From the NCBI GenBank assembly GCA_033030425.1, contig JAUFSD010000011.1, forward strand, positions 1,240,001 through 1,304,000: DNA of 64,000 bases. Reading direction: 5' to 3'. Each line of letters begins with the position of its first letter. The first letter of the stretch is position 1. Positions 1-11,317 of the stretch are shown here, one piece after another. The position numbers and the translations under genes were made by a program. The notes under the pieces are model-generated. The model saw nothing but the letters and a program-made list of their open reading frames with translations. It had not been told where the DNA came from and did no database searches. The stretch is from Verpa conica (taxonomy: Eukaryota > Ascomycota > Pezizomycetes > Pezizales > Morchellaceae).

Positions 1-675
1 TTCAAGAAAGGTCTCCTCCGCTTTGAGAAACCTAAGCTTCACTCTGCGATACCGCACAGCAGCGATCTGTTCACCAGGAGCGTAGAATTTAACCGACTCC
101 TCGAATCCCGAATCAACCGAGGATACTGCCGTAGGGCTTATGGCGTTTAATGCGGCAGTTGCGCCTACCATTCCGGGGAAAATAGGAAGATGTTCGACCG
201 GCACTCGAGCTCTCAGGTGTCGATCTCGTGAATATGTCGAACTTCTAGACATGCATGCGTCCTGGAGGGTACGTATTCCAACTACGAGATAGATGTCCAT
301 CCTATCGTTGAATGATTCTAGGAGCCAGTTTCGGGTGTCGTTCAGATTACATGCTTCTCTGAACCAGGCGCTGGAGTTCTTGAGATGGTAGGTCCTGATG
401 TGTGAGGCGGTGAGCTTGGAATCACCGGTGTTCTCAGTTTTGTGAGAGATTGAGAAAAGCTTCCCAAGGTAGAACCGCAGTTTTGATGCCCGGGAGACAT
501 TCCGTATAATTTCTAGATCCTCTTGTTGATCAATTACGAACTCTGATTCACTAGGCCGGTGGATTAATGGGTCGAGGAAGCATAAATGTGGATTCTTCTT
601 GTCATGGACTAGGCGCCCTAGATGGACGGATGTAATGTTCAGGAGGCTATTCTGTGTAAGAACTGAGGCTGGCAT
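1..675 (-). CDS. Candidate gasdermin-like protein, truncated by the left window edge
   Basis: An open frame of 225 codons starts with ATG at 675 and runs off position 1 without a stop. The protein begins MPASVLTQNSLLNITSVHLG and looks globular, with alternating polar/hydrophobic strands and no signal peptide or obvious membrane helix. The second half has a strand ending VVGIRTLQDA, a VPV segment, and near the edge a GEQIAAVRYRR segment. This layout resembles, from memory, the small fungal gasdermin-like proteins (RCD-1, HET-Q1) of roughly 250 residues: pore-forming cell-death effectors activated by a protease. The assignment is inference, not a demonstrated match; another fungal hypothetical family is possible. 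Context helps, because a CHAT protease gene lies divergently 2.2 kb away, and fungal gasdermin genes are reported to cluster with CHAT or subtilisin genes. That the frame is coding: about 0.85. That it is a gasdermin: about 0.4. Confidence 0.6.
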   Translation of the reverse strand, partial: MPASVLTQNSLLNITSVHLGRLVHDKKNPHLCFLDPLIHRPSESEFVIDQQEDLEIIRNVSRASKLRFYLGKLFSISHKTENTGDSKLTASHIRTYHLKNSSAWFREACNLNDTRNWLLESFNDRMDIYLVVGIRTLQDACMSRSSTYSRDRHLRARVPVEHLPIFPGMVGATAALNAISPTAVSSVDSGFEESVKFYAPGEQIAAVRYRRVKLRFLKAEETFLE

Positions 676-2893
676 CTTCGGTATTGTAGGACTAAACAGC
701 TAGGCTGAGGGGCAGTGGTTATGGGTCGGTATCAGCAAGGCTCCCCATATAACCTGAAGAGGGTAGGGTAGTGATTGTGAGTAGTAAATAGCCCTGTGAA
801 TTAATTGTGGCCACCGATGATATAGCCCTGGGTGTGCTAGACCTCTAGTAAGCAAAACCTGGTAGAACACCGGCCTACATAACGTTCAGCTTGGCTCAGC
901 CCAGGCAACCTCACATAGCCCCCATTTTAAAACATTTATTTCTTGGAGAATATTCCTGTATTAGGAATCCCAAAATTATGAATGATGGGTGCGGTGTTCT
1001 CAACATTCTAGGTAGGCCACGCGGCCACATAGGTTCCTACCACCTGGTGGGGGCTATAAGCTCTAGTAATCTCTAACCTCTCCTTCAGGGCGAGTGTCCT
1101 ATCGATAGAATAATTTAAGTTGTCTACTATAATAGTTTAGTTTGGCGCCGTATTTTTAATCATATGGAAATTTCTTCTTTAGGGTCAAGCCTTTCCACAA
1201 CTCTGAAACTATAATATCTCGAGCAAAGTCCTTTCCCCCAACTTATCCAAGTCCATAGTAATCGGATCATACGATGCGGGGTAATACAAGCTATTAAACT
1301 GGCGGCCTTAACTTATGGTGTGGTGTATAGAGAACGCCACCTAGCGGCATGGTTCGGTGATGCCATGATCGATTAAATATTATACCTAATCGGCTAAACC
1401 TTGGCCGCTATCTTGAAGAGCGCGCATAATATCCGATTAGTCTAACTTCAGAGTCCAAGAGTTCTGTCTAAATCTTCGTAAGAGTGTACTATACACTGTA
1501 GCTGAAATGACTATTGATGGACTATTACGCGGCAGTGGGCGGTTCGCCACTCCGCTTATTAGCAAGGGCTGTTCATTTTTCGGCAAGGTGTTCGCCACCA
1601 CGCCAGGATTCTGCCTGTAGGTTCTGGGGTAGTACCGGGTAGGATAATTTACTACAGCGTTTATTGGGTTATATGTGTAACGGAAATATGTAACCAGCTG
1701 TGCTTGCGGTATGTGGGAACCTTGACAGATGCAAGCAGCGTCGCTTAAGGCGGGTGAGTGCGGAAGGACTTAGCGGCAGGCGGTACAAGTATAGCCTCCG
1801 GCAGAAAGATCGGGAACCGTAAAATCTTAGATCTGGCGCCTTGATTGGCCCAAGAACCCTTGTTCATTAACCTTGTTTCCCGACCTTCCCCATGTATCAG
1901 AGGCTGTACCACACCAAAAGAAACCTCTATTAAATTATTATGGCCCCATGAGGGTGTGGCAACAAAAAGCTGATGGTGGCTGCTCGCTAAAAGCTCTTTC
2001 ACAAGTTAAATGATCCGCTGTAATCGCTCTAATAATTCCTTAAGCGATCGGGGTGGCGGTATTTGCAAGCCTTGTGAGGCTACCCTTGTGCAAATACGGG
2101 CTTGGTCCCGATACGATTACTATATATTATAAGGGCTATAGCACCTGTCGTTTGGGTAGGCCGAGTCGTTTAGCTTTTTTCTCTTTTTGGGGGTTAGTTC
2201 CAGTAACTTGGGGTTTCTGTTACTGTTGATCAAAGACTTACAACTATAAGGGGTTCTCATATAGAATTAGACTCGCTGAAAAGTAAAGTCTGTCGCCTAG
2301 GTTTCCATACCAGGGAGTGATGTACCATACGACAGTCTTGATTTTTCAAGCGGGTGCTAGTACCTCTATAAGACTTGGCACTGAATTTTGACTTTGATTG
2401 CACCACACCCTACAGGCAGCAGGCTGAGCATGCGGTGACAATTCAGCTAATAATGAATAACAAATGGTGACATCACTGGTTTCTGCGGATACGTAAGCCG
2501 TTGTATTTTATTTCAGCTGTATCTCGACTACCTGCATGAGAGATTTCGGTTCTAGGCCTATGAGAACGTAAGAGGATTAATATTGATGTTTTCTGTAGTG
2601 CCTTGCCCGGGATCGCTATTGTTCGCCCAAATATTCCAGAAAGAGGCAGCACCCATGGTTTGGTATGAGCCGCAGCGAGCGAACGCTGGGACGACCCCTC
2701 ATGACGCTACTAACTCCTCCTTAAAGTCTGGTGCTCTACCCAAAAGTTCTCCAAGTACGTACACCCTTGGGCCCACCAATAGCTAGCAGAAATTTATCTT
2801 GTTCACCGTATATAACATACCGAGTATAGGTAAAGTTTAAACTGTGGCTGTTGTAAAGAAATATAAGAGACTAACTCATTATATATAGGTGAA
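676..2893. other. Intergenic region between divergent edge gene and CHAT gene
   Basis: About 2.2 kb with no convincing gene. Short open frames at 891-1076, 1745-2002 and 2583-2786 lack family motifs or good start context. The region must hold both divergent promoters. No TIR element or tandem array was seen. Confidence 0.5.
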
Positions 2894-5800
2894 ATGGGGG
2901 ATCCAGAATCCACTAACACCATCAGTCACCTACAGCTTACCGAGCTAGTTACCCGTCTTAAAGATGATATACGTATGACGGGGGAGATTCCGGCTGAGGA
3001 AATGCTCTTGAAGGTGAATAAGAGCATTGCGGAAGCTGGTATAACCGATGAGGAAACTGCCGCTGCAGTGGTTCAACTGGTACTGGACGTCACTCCCCTT
3101 CAGCGTTCAATCAGATCTCTTGAGGCAACGATTACCGGGCTATCTCCCGGTGACCCATGTCTACCGGACCTGTTGAAAGAATTAGGCCATAGATTCAAGA
3201 GCAAGTATGAGCAGACGAGAGAGCTGGAGGATCTTCATGAAGCCATCAAGCGGACCGAAGAAGCATTAGCGGCAACCCACAGCAACACCAAACGTCACAC
3301 AGAAATATCTGGGAGCCTATGTACCCTACTGTGCATGAGGCATCACGAGCTTGGGGTCCTAGATGACCTTGACCGGGCCATAGCATGTATTGAAGCGGTT
3401 ACAACAAGTACGCAAGACCGCTGCCACCGATCCTGCAGATTCTCCAGATTAGGGTCTCTCCACGCCTACCGATACCGCGAATCGAACGCTATCGAGGACC
3501 TTGACAAATGTATTAAATGGACTGAAGAGGCGGTAGCAGTTGCCTCCGATGGAGACCCATCTCGGTTAGACATGTTCGATGTCCTTCGATCCTCATATGA
3601 GACGAGGTATGAGCGATTGGGGGTCCTGGGCGACCTTGACAAAGCGATCAAATGGAATACAGCTGCTATAATACGTACGGAAGAGGACCCCCATTTATTC
3701 TGCAAATTAGGGCACCTGGCCAGGCTCCACTACCTGAGATATCGCCGAGTGAAGGATATTGAAGACCTTAACATAGCCATTACCTTAAGACAAGAGACTA
3801 CCACAGCAACCATTCCAACATGTTTCACTCGGGAAACAGCTGTCATGAACCTATGGAATCTACTCCGCACAAGGTACCAGGCCTTGGAACGTATCGAGGA
3901 CATTAACATGGCTATTGAGTTAGGCGTGGAAGCACTTCAAGCAACCTCCTCAAAAGAATTAGATCGAGCGGGTATATTAAAACAAGTCAGCAAGATGTAT
4001 TTACAGAGGTTCATTCGACATGGAAAGATTGAAGACCTTGAGAAATCGAGTAATTATGCCGAAGAAAGACTTGCAGTAATCCCCGTAGACCACCCTGACC
4101 GAGCAGACGCAGCCACCGAGTTAGCCATACTATTTGGCGAAAGATACGAGCGCTCGGAAAACATTTCGCACATAGAAACAGGGATAAAATGGGCCGAAGA
4201 AGCCGCTAAAGGCAGCATTCCGGATCATCCCGGCCATGCTGAAAGACTAAAAATGCTCTTTTGGTACAGGTTTTGGAAGTCTTGTGACCCCGAGGACCTT
4301 AAGCAAGCCATCGTGTGGGCTAAGTGCCAGCTTAGAGAAGTCCCTCAGGATGGGTTGGAGCGGCCAGGATTACTTCAATCGCTATCCAGGATGTATGGAC
4401 AAATGTATGGCCGATTAGGAGAACAAAGTGATCTCGACAGTCAGACCGAATACGCTGAAGAGTCTTTGAAGGGGTGTACCCCAGGCAGTACCACATGGGC
4501 TCAGAACTTGGAAGGGTTGGCCAATAGTTTACACTTAAGATATCGGAGTTGGGGAGCACAACAAGACCTTCAGCAGGCAATTACACACATCGAAACAGTA
4601 CTCTTGGGAACCCCCGAAGATAAATACTCTCGAGCATCTACATTAGCAACCCTTGCTAGGTTTTTGTATGGTAGATATACACACTTTGGAGTCCTTGAGG
4701 ACCTGGAGAAATCTATTGAGCTGGCCGAAGAGGCACTTGCTAGACTCTCACCAGACGACGATAGGCGAAATAGTATTTTACATTTCATACACCACCGCAA
4801 GTACTACCTTTTGGAGGTCCATAAGAACCCTTCCAAGGACCAGGATCAGGATCAGAAAACAATGGAGCAGCTAGAGAAGGCTATCAATCACGATATAGAT
4901 TGGGCAAATTCCTCAACCCTAGTACCCATCTATCCTGTAGGATCTCGTCTTGGAGCTCTCCCGGGAATGCTATTGGCCAAGCATCTACATTCAGGGGACC
5001 TGGAAGATCTAGATCATGCTATCAAGTCCGCTGAACAGGCGGTTAAGGCAATCCCCCCAAACCACTCCCACCAGGCAGATCTTTTAGGTACACTAAGCGT
5101 TTTATTACTCAAGAGATGTCGTGATTTGGGGGTGACTAAAGACATTAACTACGCACTTCGTAGCAGTATTGAAGGCTGGGAATGTAAAATGGCACCACCA
5201 CTCGACCGTATCCGCGCCGCACGTACTGCCGCTTCGCTGCTTGCTTCTCGGGGGAAGTGGCAAGAGGCCAGCTCTCTCCTCGAAAGTTCTATCAAGATCC
5301 TGCCACAGATATGTCCACAGTTCCTAGAGCAGCACGACCAGGAGCGTATCCTGTCCGAGTTTACAGAACTTGGAGCACACGCTGCCTCTGTAGCCCTCGG
5401 AGCTGGAAAAGAGGCATCTCACTGCCTCGGCTTGCTTGAGCTTTCCCGGGGAATCATTATGGGCCTTGCTATTGATTGTAGGAGTGACCTCACAAGCCTC
5501 CGACTAGTGAACCCAGATATTTTCAACAAGTTCAGCCAGCTCTGTACAGAGATCGACTCTCGATATATACCGTCTAAATCGCAGTCTGGACTGGAGTCAA
5601 CCTACGAAAATTGGCGTCGCCGACGAGAGCAGGCAATGCGCGAGATCGACGACACATTAGACGAGATTCGGAAATTACCTGGATTTGAGGGATTTCAACT
5701 TCCACCTTCTTGTGAAGCTCTTATGGATGCCGCAAAAGAAGGCCCGATTGTTGTCTTCAATACAAGCCCATTCCGGAGCGATGCTATAATTGTGACAAAG

Positions 5801-6862
5801 TCCGCCATAAGGGTACTGCCACTCCAAAGGTTGATCTACGACGAAGCCAGTGAATGGATGGAATTAATGGCTGGAGAGCTCGTCCAGTCCCGGTCGGGGG
5901 CTTCCAAAATACCCCTAAGGAACGAGAAGATGGAGAAATTACTTCTCTGGCTGTGGGACGTGGCGGTGGAACCCGTTCTCGAGGAGTTGCAACTCGAAAC
6001 CGGCAACACTACACATGATTCAGATTTAAGTAGGATTTGGTGGATTGGTGTTGGACCACTAGCGATGGCTCCCTTCCACGCGGCTGGAGATCATTCTCCT
6101 AATTCAACGCGCAATACATTTTCCCACGCAATTTCATCATACATTCCAACAATAAAAGCCCTTTCATACGCGCGTGAGAAGAAGTTACAAGTTCTTAGCA
6201 AGCCCGAGTCAAGCATATCTCTCCTCCTGGTCACGATGCCTACAACCCCAAATGCACGTTCTCTCAAAGGTGTTGAGAAGGAGGCCAAGGATATTGTTCG
6301 CGAGATCGGGGGGAGACCAGGAAGAAAGCGGACAAAAATAACCCAACTAAATCACCCAAGCGCTGTGGAGGTCCTTGATAATCTCCAGTCACACCGTATC
6401 GTTCACTTTGCCTGTCACGGTGTCCCAGATAAGATGCAGCCCTCGAACAGTCATTTACTGCTAATGAAAGACAAATCAAACGACTTGGAACCGGATACGG
6501 TTGATAGGTTAACGGTCGAAACCATATCGAACAAGAATCTCAGTAACGCACAAGTAGCATACCTTTCTGCCTGTTCGACTGCAGAAAATCGTTCAAAGGA
6601 TTTGGTTGACGAATCACTACATATTGCAAGCGCATTTCAACTTGCCGGTTTCAGCCACGTACTTGCAACATTGTGGGAGTCAGATGACACTGCTTGTCAG
6701 GAAGTTGCAAAAGAGTTTTACAACAGACTTTTCAATAGTGAGAGGAGATATGAAGGGCACAAACAAGTTAGTATAGCATTTCACCATGCTGTAAAGAAAC
6801 TGCGAGACAGGAAATGGCGTCAACCACTTTTGTGGGCATCGTTCATCCATACAGGTGCTTGA
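2894..6862 (+). CDS. TPR-CHAT protein (caspase-like CHAT peptidase with TPR array)
   Basis: A single-exon frame of 1322 residues starting MGDPES at the first ATG after a TATATATA stretch. Residues about 100-850 hold degenerate TPR-like units of about 42-50 residues, each with a signature such as LGDLDKAIKW, KIEDLEKS or DLEDLDHAIKSAEQAV. The last ~350 residues are a CHAT domain opening at GPIVVFNTS and carrying the expected dyad: His1175 in VHFACHG and Cys1227 in YLSACST. CHAT domains are clan CD (caspase/separase-fold) peptidases; TPRs usually sense a partner. Both catalytic residues are present and no frameshift is seen, so the gene looks functional. Its divergent neighbour is a candidate gasdermin, so a protease/substrate pair is a reasonable hypothesis. 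No NACHT or NB-ARC switch is visible, unlike many fungal CHAT proteins. Cytoplasmic by lack of targeting signals. Confidence 0.93.
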   Translation: MGDPESTNTISHLQLTELVTRLKDDIRMTGEIPAEEMLLKVNKSIAEAGITDEETAAAVVQLVLDVTPLQRSIRSLEATITGLSPGDPCLPDLLKELGHRFKSKYEQTRELEDLHEAIKRTEEALAATHSNTKRHTEISGSLCTLLCMRHHELGVLDDLDRAIACIEAVTTSTQDRCHRSCRFSRLGSLHAYRYRESNAIEDLDKCIKWTEEAVAVASDGDPSRLDMFDVLRSSYETRYERLGVLGDLDKAIKWNTAAIIRTEEDPHLFCKLGHLARLHYLRYRRVKDIEDLNIAITLRQETTTATIPTCFTRETAVMNLWNLLRTRYQALERIEDINMAIELGVEALQATSSKELDRAGILKQVSKMYLQRFIRHGKIEDLEKSSNYAEERLAVIPVDHPDRADAATELAILFGERYERSENISHIETGIKWAEEAAKGSIPDHPGHAERLKMLFWYRFWKSCDPEDLKQAIVWAKCQLREVPQDGLERPGLLQSLSRMYGQMYGRLGEQSDLDSQTEYAEESLKGCTPGSTTWAQNLEGLANSLHLRYRSWGAQQDLQQAITHIETVLLGTPEDKYSRASTLATLARFLYGRYTHFGVLEDLEKSIELAEEALARLSPDDDRRNSILHFIHHRKYYLLEVHKNPSKDQDQDQKTMEQLEKAINHDIDWANSSTLVPIYPVGSRLGALPGMLLAKHLHSGDLEDLDHAIKSAEQAVKAIPPNHSHQADLLGTLSVLLLKRCRDLGVTKDINYALRSSIEGWECKMAPPLDRIRAARTAASLLASRGKWQEASSLLESSIKILPQICPQFLEQHDQERILSEFTELGAHAASVALGAGKEASHCLGLLELSRGIIMGLAIDCRSDLTSLRLVNPDIFNKFSQLCTEIDSRYIPSKSQSGLESTYENWRRRREQAMREIDDTLDEIRKLPGFEGFQLPPSCEALMDAAKEGPIVVFNTSPFRSDAIIVTKSAIRVLPLQRLIYDEASEWMELMAGELVQSRSGASKIPLRNEKMEKLLLWLWDVAVEPVLEELQLETGNTTHDSDLSRIWWIGVGPLAMAPFHAAGDHSPNSTRNTFSHAISSYIPTIKALSYAREKKLQVLSKPESSISLLLVTMPTTPNARSLKGVEKEAKDIVREIGGRPGRKRTKITQLNHPSAVEVLDNLQSHRIVHFACHGVPDKMQPSNSHLLLMKDKSNDLEPDTVDRLTVETISNKNLSNAQVAYLSACSTAENRSKDLVDESLHIASAFQLAGFSHVLATLWESDDTACQEVAKEFYNRLFNSERRYEGHKQVSIAFHHAVKKLRDRKWRQPLLWASFIHTGA

Positions 6863-9103
6863 TGGCTGTGGTAGAAAGTACTTGATAGAATTTTTTGTTT
6901 TTTTGTTTTTTTAAGTGGGGATGAGGGAATTTTTCTTGTATGGTGGATAAAATTACCCCTAGAAGTCGGTTATGTAGGCATTTTAGACTAGTTTCCTTGG
7001 CCCTGATTCGCTTTTTAATTTCGGTACCTTTATCTCTTAATTGGCCCCCCTATCTACGGCAAATGTTAGACGAGTTAGGTGAGTAAACTATTACAAAGAT
7101 CAAGAAAGCACGCGCTAATAGAAAATAAGAATGTAACGTTGATTGACTGTTGCGATAAGTCTTGCTTTATAGAATATCACCCCGACTCCAAATAGCGGTT
7201 ACTACTGAGAATAGAGTATGTAGAAGGGTTTCATTGGTACCCTCCTGATTGCACATGTTTCCGACCTGTCTTCATAGTTAACTTATTGTTGATTGGCTCA
7301 CTAAGTTTTGCGCTACACCCAGCTACCATGATTTTCGGGCCAACCAATTATTTTGTGTTTGTAATTATAGTGGGAACGGGGTTAGGCTAAAGAGCAACGG
7401 AGAAGTGTTAGAACAATATATCTTTTCCTTTTCCCTATTTCATCTTCTTGTCTTACTCTCTTTCTTTTACCTTCGTTTTTTTACTTCAGTCTGTTATAAC
7501 GGGGTCTATCACAATACGGAAAATAGGACTATATAAATCGGGAAACTTGTAAATAAAAACAGCATAATACTATTTTAATTATTGTCCGTAATATGTACTT
7601 AAATGATAAATTCATTCATTCATTGTCCGTAATATGAGTTTAGGGAAAGCTGTAGGGTTAGGGTTTGACCAGATGACCACAGAACAAACCTATCAAGGTA
7701 TGTTAGCGGGGGAAGAATTACCAATGAAATAACCTGTCCTGGATACTGATATTGACATCAGGGAGAGGGGGTGGTTGAAAATACAATGACTATTTTCAAG
7801 AGGTTGTTTGAGGTTAGCGTGGCTTGGAATCGTTGGAAAAAGCGGAAGAGGCTTAGACACCGCAGTTAAAAGCCCCATACTTCCCGCATCGATTACCCTA
7901 CGTAAGAGATATAACTGTCCTTTCCCTTAAGTCTCACTTACCTATAATTCTGTCTCATTGACACACTTGTCATTTAGGTCACTAGATCGCCCATCCCCTA
8001 TAACCACATCTGCCATTTTTGGTATTCAACCTTACTCTCATTAACTATCTCGCAACATCACCCTTTCGTTCCTAGAGCCGTCTGGAACACTAACCGCTTG
8101 CAGGGGTGTAAGATGTACGTAGCCACCAGATGCCTCTGCCGAGTGAGATTACATGATGCAGTCAGACCGGTTATGACTCCGACGGATCACAACTTATTCA
8201 TCGTAACCATTGGACCCATCATCCATTCCATCCTGATTATTTTAACCAAAGCCCAAAATATACTCCCAAACCCCTTTTGGGAATTTCGATTAAGGTAATT
8301 TATGTTCTTCTCACCCCCGGAAAACATAGTCAACCATAATTAGTGCTCCATCTATACTGACACCCATAGATGCGCTCCAAGATTCCTCGGCTTAGGACTT
8401 TCCATCGGGGCTTCAACGACCTAGCTGATGTTAGTCCGAATTTGCCAAGTAGACATCATCTACAGCGGAATAACCCGTCAACCCGTCCCAATCTACGCAT
8501 AGAGTAAATACGGTGACAGTGCTATTTAGCTATTGCGTACATCAATAACGGACGGCTCTAGCCACCATCACTCACCTACTGATAAATTCGATACCCGCAT
8601 CCTCGGCACATCCCCGGCACTTCAAGGATCTACAGAGCAAACAAAAACATCTGTGAATGTGCCTTTCGCAAGCTAATGTTTCCGTAGGCAATATATGAAA
8701 GAAATATAGAAGGTACGTGCCTTTAAAGTATCTACAATATTATAATTAGGGGAAAAGCAGTGCTTCCCCCGTTCATTTCTACCGTGGAAAATTCGAAATG
8801 GGGCGAGTAAAAGCAACAGTATCATGATTACTTACTTGCAGGAGAGAGGAATAGGTACTGTTTGGGGGACTATTTGTGGATATAGCAACTCTAGGTATAT
8901 ACCTACATCTCCTCCTCTTCGCTTGTCCCACTTATCTCATTCCACTACCGGGAAATTCTCATACCATGTTTATCTCTATAGAGAGATAATACCCACCATT
9001 ATTATATCCCAACGACAAATCCCTCGCGCTGATAGTTACTCCCACGTGGGGACGCATCATACCTCCCGTTGGCATCTTTGCGACAGCAACATTTAATCAT
9101 CTG
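6863..9103. other. Intergenic, low-complexity and short direct repeats
   Basis: T-runs (6890-6912) follow the CHAT stop and may contain its 3' end signals. A 15-bp direct repeat (ATTGTCCGTAATATG) occurs near 7580 and 7621, separated by ATTC repeats. A short TAGGGTTAGGG telomere-like motif lies near 7654. No supportable gene was found. Confidence 0.5.
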
Positions 9104-9589
9104 TATGTTCTGGCCCGTTCGGGGGACGCTGCCTATCGGGGGGACGTCCCCTGGACGAGCCGGCCTGTTGGAGGGACACACTGCGTCCCCTGAACAGGTA
9201 GACAGCTATTTTACCCTATTAAATCATATTTTACCCAAGTACATCGCTTATAAAGCGCCCATATTTATCAGATAACATATAACCATTATTTGCTACCAAA
9301 AAGCGCCCACAATATACAAATCCCTAGAGACAACAACCCATGGTATAAAATCACAAAAGATCTTAAAATAATCTCAGGATAGGCTGATATTTTTCTGACT
9401 ACTCACTTAATTTATTTAGGATCCCCTGTATTAGTTGAGCCATGATTTATCACCTACCCATATGGGGGACACTGGTATCCCTCCAACAGGTAACCAATTC
9501 AGGGGATGCCGACCTGTCCGCTCCCAGGCTGGCCCGTTCAGGGGACGTCCCCCCGATAGGCAGGTCCCCCCAACGGGCCAGAACATGTA
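9104..9589. mobile_element. Inverted-repeat element of about 486 bp
   Basis: The sequence at 9106-9165 (TGTTCTGGCCCGTTCGGGGG...) returns as its reverse complement at 9527-9588, giving about 60-bp GC-rich arms with a few differences. The arms also contain internal GGGGAC/GTCCCC palindromes. The AT-rich interior has no coding capacity. This fits a non-autonomous TIR element or foldback; a TSD is not certain. The right arm overlaps a minus-strand frame (9450-9824) that I do not regard as a gene. Confidence 0.6.
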
Positions 9590-9599
9590 CATCCACCCC

Positions 9600-10440
9600 T
9601 AGACACAAACCATGAGCGACAAGTAGCGATAGTCCGGGTTCGCGTAACTTTGTAAAGTCCGGTAGAGGTTCCTCGCTATAATTCAGATTCGCAAATAACT
9701 CTTCCCCTACGCTGGTAGGTACCCCCCTATAAAACCTAGCCATAGGCATTCGATCTCCCCTCAAAGAATCAGAAATACCCCCACTAATACATCGTGAGCA
9801 TAGGCCAAGCTTTACTTGGAACACATAAAAAAGACCCTCGCCCCCAGAAAGTAATTTGACCCCCGGCGCAGGGTCAGTTGCTTCCCCAGTGTCTCAGTAG
9901 CGAGTTCATCGAAACGCCGGGGGAGTGGTTCCCGACGATGGAAGGAGCCCGAAGGTTATGCTAGGGCCTAACACTTGTACAGAAATGTTATCATTCCCAT
10001 ACTGGAATCTTCCACCCATAAGCAGACTGCTTGCGGTACCATCCGGAGTGCCGACAGACGCGTTGCGTGGGTATTGGTTGTCGAGGGTCTAGGAAAGTTG
10101 GGGGTTGGAGAGACATGGAGTAAGGTGTCGAGATGTTGGAGGATGTGAGCAGCATCTACTGGAGATATAGACTTATTTAATTTGTGTGTCGCAGGAGTTT
10201 ACTCACTTGATTAGTGGCGTGGATGGCGATAGCAGGAGGAAGTCTGGAGAGAGGGGCCGAGGTGGGGGTGATGTAATGTCACACAAAGCCCCACTATCCA
10301 TTTCGGACTTAGCGTGTGTTGTACCCTGGCTGCAGATTACCCCACAGCTGCCACACCAGAATGGGTCCCTGTATGCCAAGACGATCCGACAGATCTTTGA
10401 TCGTGATAACAGAGATAGACCTATGATAAGACCAAGCAAA
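9600..10440. repeat. Diverged dispersed repeat, related to 11840-12900
   Basis: Several short matches occur in the same order here and at 11840-12900: a CCAAGCTTTAC segment, a GCATCTACTGGAGATA / GCATCTAGTAGAGATA segment, a CGCAGGRGTTTAC segment and a GGCTGCRGATTACCCC...CATGCCAAG segment. A further scrap, CTTGCATGCCAAGACGGC, lies near 37706. I read these as old copies of one family, too diverged to assign. Confidence 0.4.
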
Positions 10441-10441
10441 C

Positions 10442-11317
10442 TATAGAAAGTGCTTTTTTTTTTTTTTTTTTTTTAATTCAAGTGATTTTATTATTCTGGG
10501 TACAAAATCTGGTATGCAGTATAAACTATGACCTAAAAAGAACTCTTCCCCTTCCTAAAAATAAAACGCGTCCCCTTTCAAAATTCCAAACATATATAAA
10601 TTAATACAAAAGAAAGGTTAACAAATAAAATGTATTGCACGCTTATGTCCTTCTTTCTAGTGACTTATTGTCTTGTTGCCGTTATACACGGACTTGGTAA
10701 AAGTGCTGACTCCTTATGATTCGGAGTAAGTGATAGAGGTGAGGGAGGACGTAGTGGAGGGGGATGGCACCGGTGATGGGAGTGCCCTTTTTGGAAAGTT
10801 GATCTTGTTTTGTACAACGAAGGTCCCGACGAGTAGCGAGAGAGCTTCAGAGCTCCATATTTCACCAAGAGAGCTAACATTAGGCAGTAGAGAGTTTCTG
10901 GATTCGGTAAGGCTAGGGCAGTGTAGGAGCACATGCTCTGTGGTTTCGGGAAAGAGGGAACACCTAGGACAGGTGTCGGTTGTGTGAAGATTTATCCACG
11001 ACTTGTGGGCGTTTAAGTAGCTCTTTTCTACACGCATCTGGTGGAGACGGGAAGATTGGTATTTATGAAGAGACATAAAATATGGTGTTGTAAACGAACA
11101 GCCGTATTTGTAGTAATTGGGTGGGGGATAAAGAATTTCCCAATTCTTTAGAAGTTGTTGCTTGATAGCCATCGAGTAATTTTTGTGGCTAAGATTGGCG
11201 CCGAGTAGTGATTGTATGAGGGAGCCTAGGAACTCGATAGGCAGGTGGTTCACTCCTGCCTTGGCAGTCGAGTTCCATTTTTTGGGGGGATTGGGGAGCC
11301 CTTATAGAAAGTGCTTT
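10442..11317 (-). mobile_element. 5'-truncated LINE (non-LTR retrotransposon) with TSD
   Basis: The insertion is flanked by the direct repeat TATAGAAAGTGCTTT at 10442-10456 and 11303-11317 (the last three T merge with the tail). It carries a 3' poly-A tail seen as a T-run at 10454-10474, so it lies on the minus strand. Between them is about 846 bp: the C-terminal end of an ORF2-type protein and roughly 240 bp of 3' UTR. The 3' UTR end (AATCAAGTGATTTTATTATT region) matches a second, much shorter copy at 40773-40850. TSD, poly-A and 5' truncation are hallmarks of target-primed reverse transcription. Confidence 0.9.
10714..11253 (-). pseudogene. LINE ORF2 C-terminal fragment with zinc-knuckle motif
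   Basis: About 179 codons, open at the 5' side because the element is truncated there. The fragment holds the C-x2-C...H-x4-C type motif typical of the end of fungal Tad/I-like LINE ORF2 proteins downstream of RNase H (CPRCSLFPETTEHVLLHC). Reverse transcriptase and endonuclease domains are absent, so the copy cannot move by itself. The first ATG is probably internal to the original protein. Confidence 0.8.

Noticed and set aside
10186..10446. Open frames on both strands before the LINE
   Set aside because: No motif; inside a diverged repeat and one overlaps the TSD.
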